NCBI RefSeq assembly: GCF_000011065.1
Contig: NC_004663.1
Location: 5,518,001 to 5,582,000, forward strand
DNA length: 64,000 nt
Direction of reading: 5' to 3'
Source: Bacteroides thetaiotaomicron VPI-5482
GTDB taxonomy: Bacteria > Bacteroidota > Bacteroidia > Bacteroidales > Bacteroidaceae
Shown here: positions 61,201-64,000 of the stretch, piece after piece
Layout of the letters: each line of letters opens with the position of its first letter
Numbering within the stretch: the first letter of the stretch is position 1
Program-made: the position numbers and the translations under genes
The notes under the pieces: generated by a model
The model's database searches: none
What the model was told of the DNA's origin: nothing
What the model saw: the letters and a program-made list of their open reading frames with translations, nothing else

Positions 61201-62424
61201 GTTTGTGAGGTTGTAAATGACAATATGCACTATGTCTGCCTGATAGTAGAAGATGACGGAAAAGAAAGGGTAAGAACTGTTGAGCAGTTGATGAGCGAGA
61301 ATGAAGGATCGGAACGTGATATGTCGGCTGCGCAAATGGGATTCACCATCATGCAACAGATGATCGAAGCTCATTACGGAACGATTACTCTTGAAAGTAC
61401 TGAAGGAAAGGGGACGAAGGTCACGGTCAATCTTCCCGCCGACAGAGATGTCTTTGAAAACAATCCGAATATTCAGTTTATTGATCCGGAAGAACTGACA
61501 GAAGTAGCAGAGCTGGAACCCGAATCGGCAGAAACACAGAAACAGGATTTGGCAGTAGAGGATGCTGTGGTGCAACAGGATCAGCAACTGCCGCTTTTTG
61601 CGGAGGCATTGCCTGCCGAAGAAGTAGCATCCCCCGTAGCGGGCGGAGTTAAAAAGACGATATTGATTGTAGAAGATCATAAGGATATCCGCCTGTATCT
61701 GAAAGTGCTCTTCGGCAATGAATATAACTTGTTGATGGCAACCAACGGGCAGGAGGGAGTCGATACGGCAATGAAAGAGATGCCGGACTTGATCATCTGT
61801 GATGTCATGATGCCGGTGAAAGACGGTTTCGAATGTTGCCGGGAGGTGAAGGAGAATCCGGAAACGTGCAGTATTCCTTTTATCATGCTGACGGCAAAGG
61901 TAGAAGACGACGATATTATTCACGGACTGCAGCTGGGTGCGGATGATTATGTACTGAAACCATTTACTCCGGGCATTCTGAAGGCGAAAGTCAGCAGTCT
62001 GATTAATGGTCGTCAGACGTTGAAGCAGATGTACACGAAGTTGTTCAAATTGCCGGGAACGGATACAATTGTCGTGAGCGAACCGGAACAGGCGGGTGAA
62101 GAAGTGAAGACGGAAGATCCGTTTATCACAGCTGTTATCAAAATTGTGGAAGAAAATATTTGCGAGGCGGACTTCAGTGTGAAGAAACTGGCAGCGGAAA
62201 TGAATATGAGTCAGCCCACCCTTTACCGCAAAGTGAAGCAAAGTACAGACTATACCATTATAGAACTGATCAGAGGAGTACGTATGCGCCGTGCGGGAGT
62301 GCTGTTGAAAACGAAACAATATGCAGTGCAGGAAGTTGCCGAAATGGTGGGGTATAATGACATTCCGACTTTCCGCAAACATTTTGTGGATGCATTTGGT
62401 ACGACTCCTTCTACGTATGAATAA
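58267..62424 (+). CDS. Hybrid two-component system regulator (HTCS) with degenerate kinase
   Basis: This 1385-aa inner-membrane sensor-regulator joins all parts of a two-component pathway. After a signal peptide come two-component-regulator propeller repeats (about 25-690; e.g. GFMWFSTDKGISRYDG, NVWVGTDKGLKRIE), a Y_Y_Y domain (about 695-775), one membrane segment (about 780-803), and a histidine-kinase-like region. The H-box reads LFVQELRTPLSLIIAP, with Gln848 in place of the phospho-acceptor His. The HATPase keeps an N-box (HNLLTNAF) but the G1 box is DDGKE instead of DxGxG. The receiver (about 1131-1250) has Asp1179 in IICDVMMP. The C-terminus is an AraC-type HTH. Output is probably via ligand-driven conformational change, or another kinase; both are inference. 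Confidence 0.92.
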   Translation: MRKFFFLLLLLTVFLPSYSIDTHWDLEPQIIKNGVGNNTIYHVCYGSEGFMWFSTDKGISRYDGFRFRDYPLIMSVDSLSTPLHQAVKTLKEGSDGLFYASLYQGGITCFDKEMEKFLPVRFDRSLKLKEIQDFCWNDGSLYLATSHGLFESRPIRKKEGKEDFVYCILNPEPLIKGKITNLCTDGKTNLYFAVDREKVIHYDLVTKRTSVIREYDVVNRLFLRQGYLWICRLWNDIVCYDLKSHKERVVSLEGGDQPDFSNSYVTDMVMKDKQTFYLTTWDGLYKLHFENLNLCESPFTLTLLTQGERAFHSRIENKMTSLLWDNRQQILWVGTFGGGVVKFDISDSMYSRVRQNFKSRVDGMVEDAKGYIWLTVTDGGIMRSTTPSFSMDTHFEPWKKVSGLSGRYHIYKGKDGNIWLGNNFGEIISVNPLTEDVESFQLKNSEGGRMQAVVHCFCLDSWNRLWVGTSNGLVQVDPKTHGCKNIKLPGEIKNVFAITEDKEGNVWVGTDKGLKRIETNGDQIRVEGNYEKENGLEEAGVRTLYVNNYNQIYAAYLNVVIRIDGREKDKIESVYTLQSGLTDGHVSCMVDDHIGNTWAGNNVGVMTIRNGQEAFYSYLSVGNCSAVCRLNDGRLLWANSWGLIFFDPSATKGDSGKKHLMLTDVEVGGETVLAGEKRNGQMILAVSPEKQEKLVFASDNNDFHLFFSDLRYGLAQRKIAYRLLPADKEWKMIPLAEGLWFNGLAAGKYALQAKLVFPDGKEGEVIEIPLVVKGKWYQTIWAYIMYVLLLGGLSYFFYSYFRKKDQRKQIHRDREMILKENLNLEKLKQEQKKEIEAMRNRLLMLFVQELRTPLSLIIAPLKELQKDDAQTSQLSLQVAYRNSLRMVDACDQLLAVYGQGNMESKLEVAPYSVDKMIDSSLFGVRDLLKVYTIDFHCEKRIKKEMEFYVDKKKIEFVIHNLLTNAFTHTHYAGTVSLSVCEVVNDNMHYVCLIVEDDGKERVRTVEQLMSENEGSERDMSAAQMGFTIMQQMIEAHYGTITLESTEGKGTKVTVNLPADRDVFENNPNIQFIDPEELTEVAELEPESAETQKQDLAVEDAVVQQDQQLPLFAEALPAEEVASPVAGGVKKTILIVEDHKDIRLYLKVLFGNEYNLLMATNGQEGVDTAMKEMPDLIICDVMMPVKDGFECCREVKENPETCSIPFIMLTAKVEDDDIIHGLQLGADDYVLKPFTPGILKAKVSSLINGRQTLKQMYTKLFKLPGTDTIVVSEPEQAGEEVKTEDPFITAVIKIVEENICEADFSVKKLAAEMNMSQPTLYRKVKQSTDYTIIELIRGVRMRRAGVLLKTKQYAVQEVAEMVGYNDIPTFRKHFVDAFGTTPSTYE

Positions 62425-62433
62425 AAAAATGAC

Positions 62434-62441
62434 TACTTTTG
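62434..62441 (+). promoter_or_regulatory. -7 box for truA
   Basis: TACTTTTG lies 10 bp after the regulator stop and 31 bp before the truA GTG. Confidence 0.6.
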
Positions 62442-62471
62442 CAGTCGAAAACCCTAAAATGAGGAATCGGC

Positions 62472-63281
62472 GTGCAAAGGTATTTTATTTATTTGGCTTA
62501 TGATGGAACCAACTATCACGGTTGGCAGATACAACCCAACGGGAGTAGTGTGCAGGAATGCTTGATGAAGGCTTTGTCTACTTTTCTGCGTCGTGATGTG
62601 GAAGTGATAGGTGCTGGCCGGACGGACGCGGGGGTGCATGCCTCGCTGATGGTGGCACATTTTGATCATGAAGACGTGCTCGATACGGTGACTGTCGCCG
62701 ACAAGTTGAACCGTCTGTTGCCTCCAGATATTTCTGTCTATCGTGTCCGTCAGGTAAAACCGGATGCGCACGCCCGTTTTGACGCGACTGCCCGGACATA
62801 TAAGTATTATGTGACTACCGCCAAATATCCTTTCAACCGCCAGTACCGCTACCGTGTCTATGGTTCATTGGATTATGAACGGATGAACGAGGCTGCACGA
62901 ACCCTGTTCGAATACATTGATTTTACAAGTTTCAGCAAACTGCATACAGATGTAAAAACAAACATCTGCCACATCTCCCATGCCGAATGGACGAAGATGG
63001 AAGGCGAAGACACCACCTGGGTATTTACTATCCGTGCCGACCGCTTTCTCCGTAATATGGTGCGTGCCATCGTAGGAACATTGCTCGAGGTAGGACGCGG
63101 CAAACTGACCGTGGAAGGTTTCCGTAAAGTGATAGAACAACAGGATCGTTGCAAAGCGGGAACTTCCGCTCCGGGAAATGCGCTCTTCCTTGTCAACGTA
63201 GAATATCCGGAAGATATTTTCTCAGAGGAAACTAAAAAGTCAGTACTATCTACACTCCTTCCCGAAGGAGGGGAGTGTTAG
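62472..63281 (+). CDS. truA: tRNA pseudouridine(38-40) synthase
   Basis: TruA modifies uridines 38-40 in the anticodon arm. The 269-aa protein has YFIYLAYDGTNYHGWQIQPNGSSVQECLMKAL and the catalytic aspartate in VIGAGRTDAGVHAS, then FTSFSKLHTDVKTNICHISHAEW and RFLRNMVRAIVGTLLEVGRGK. The start is a GTG; an ATG 13 bases upstream is out of frame. A heptad array follows it. Confidence 0.95.
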   Translation: MQRYFIYLAYDGTNYHGWQIQPNGSSVQECLMKALSTFLRRDVEVIGAGRTDAGVHASLMVAHFDHEDVLDTVTVADKLNRLLPPDISVYRVRQVKPDAHARFDATARTYKYYVTTAKYPFNRQYRYRVYGSLDYERMNEAARTLFEYIDFTSFSKLHTDVKTNICHISHAEWTKMEGEDTTWVFTIRADRFLRNMVRAIVGTLLEVGRGKLTVEGFRKVIEQQDRCKAGTSAPGNALFLVNVEYPEDIFSEETKKSVLSTLLPEGGEC

Positions 63282-63309
63282 ATACTGCCGACTTCCTAGT
63301 CAGCTCAAT

Positions 63310-63337
63310 ATTACTTGTTACTTATTACCTATTACTT
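63310..63337 (+). repeat. Heptad array, four units, between truA and the transporter
   Basis: Units ATTACTT, GTTACTT, ATTACCT, ATTACTT, followed by a degenerate ATTTCAA just before the transporter ATG. Same type as the arrays at 7238, 22790-22908 and 36575. Confidence 0.8.
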
Positions 63338-63345
63338 ATTTCAAC

Positions 63346-64000
63346 ATGTGGTTATTATTAGCTTTTCTCTCGGCTACCTTGCTGGGATTTTATGATGTAT
63401 TCAAGAAACAGTCATTGAAAGATAATGCGGTGTTGCCTGTATTGTTTTTGAATACGCTTTTCTCCAGTCTAATTTTTCTGCCGTTCATTTTGGTATCGGC
63501 ATTCGAGCCTGATCTCTTTGGGGGAACCATCTTTAATGTTCCCGTTGCAGGATGGGAGCAGCATAAATATATTATCATCAAGTCGTTTATCGTTCTGTCA
63601 TCGTGGATATTCGGTTACTTCGGGATGAAACACTTGCCTATTACCATTGTGGGGCCTATCAATGCTACCCGTCCGGTGATGGTGCTTGTAGGAGCAATGC
63701 TGGTGTTTGGCGAGCGTCTGAATCTCTACCAATGGATCGGAGTGATGCTGGCAGTGGCTTCCTTCTTTATGTTGAGCCGTTCGGGGAAGAAAGAAGGGAT
63801 CGATTTCAAGCATAACAAATGGATTCTCTTTATTATACTGGCAGCAGTCATGGGAGCTGTCAGCGGATTGTATGACAAGTTTCTGATGAAACAGCTGAAT
63901 CCGATGCTGGTGCAATCGTGGTATAATGTCTACCAGTTCTTTATCATGGGAACCATTATCTTCCTTCTCTGGTGGCCCAAACGGAAGACGACCACTCCTT
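63346..64000 (+). CDS. EamA/DMT-family transporter, partial
   Basis: The ATG at 63346 opens a frame to the window end (218 codons, unfinished). It reads MWLLLAFLSATLLGFYDVFKK, then SWIFGYFGMKHLPITIVGPINATRPVMVLVGAML, then IILAAVMGAVSGLYDKFLMKQ. Alternating hydrophobic segments and the two EamA-like repeats indicate a drug/metabolite transporter; the substrate is unknown. Confidence 0.88.
   Translation, partial: MWLLLAFLSATLLGFYDVFKKQSLKDNAVLPVLFLNTLFSSLIFLPFILVSAFEPDLFGGTIFNVPVAGWEQHKYIIIKSFIVLSSWIFGYFGMKHLPITIVGPINATRPVMVLVGAMLVFGERLNLYQWIGVMLAVASFFMLSRSGKKEGIDFKHNKWILFIILAAVMGAVSGLYDKFLMKQLNPMLVQSWYNVYQFFIMGTIIFLLWWPKRKTTTP

Noticed and set aside
61195..62382. 395-codon open frame antisense to the hybrid regulator
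   Set aside because: It is a shadow of the regulator gene; residues are rich in His/Arg/Phe typical of antisense frames and no domain is recognised.

Overview
The window looks like Bacteroides chromosome, close to the B. thetaiotaomicron/ovatus group. Reasons: TAnnTTTG -7 promoter boxes with few Shine-Dalgarno sites, a fused lpxC-fabZ gene, a hybrid two-component regulator, Mfa-type fimbriae, glycan-degrading lipoproteins and BlaI/M56 regulators. The genus call is inference from gene content; no search was run. No tRNA, rRNA, complete insertion sequence or CRISPR array was seen.

Region 1 (1-5230, minus strand) is the edge of a pectin/hemicellulose locus: a partial HAD phosphatase, then GH43, DUF4861 and GH28 proteins, each with its own promoter. 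Region 2 (5333-14022) is housekeeping: fabI, a GldB-like lipoprotein, a tetrapyrrole-methylase-fold methyltransferase, an unusual membrane protein, lipA, a DPP-IV-type peptidase, and an SPFH protein with a small ribbon-helix-helix protein. A gene-poor stretch follows (14023-14614) with a 46-bp perfect palindrome. Region 3 (14527-21324) is a BlaI-type repressor with three tandem BlaR1-like M56 sensors whose C-termini carry growing numbers of TonB-plug-like repeats; two of the sensors share a sharply bounded, nearly identical 288-bp tract.

Region 4 (21439-40725, almost all minus strand) is core metabolism: miaA, lpxA, lpxC-fabZ, lpxD, an HD hydrolase, pyrF, prfA, purM, LemA and TPM-domain proteins, a lipoprotein hydrolase, aroE, menaquinone methyltransferase, purC, phoH, a DUF5715 protein, and a flotillin/NfeD pair. 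Heptad (7-bp) tandem arrays occur in four intergenic spaces of the window.

Region 5 (40801-58157) is accessory. A Mfa/Fim-type fimbrial operon (mfa1-like, mfa2/fimB-like, a FimA-type fimbrillin, a DUF4906 tip-like protein, a small protein) runs on the minus strand at 49371-42655. The DUF3575 and DUF3868/OmpA genes that usually accompany such operons lie upstream at 56828-54792. Between the two halves sits an island with a VirE-family ATPase, an HU-like protein, an AlbA_2 (Schlafen/RecG-like) protein and a decayed HigBA module; imperfect inverted repeats lie near its ends. The AlbA_2 gene stands between two 244-bp copies of the virE 3' end. Downstream of the fimbrial operon a Fic gene stands between two 58-bp direct repeats. 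The Fic and AlbA_2 proteins end in strikingly similar winged-helix tails.

Region 6 (57151-64000, plus strand) holds a lipoprotein with a rare strong Shine-Dalgarno site and a long leader, a hybrid two-component regulator whose phospho-acceptor histidine is replaced by glutamine, truA, and a partial EamA-type transporter.
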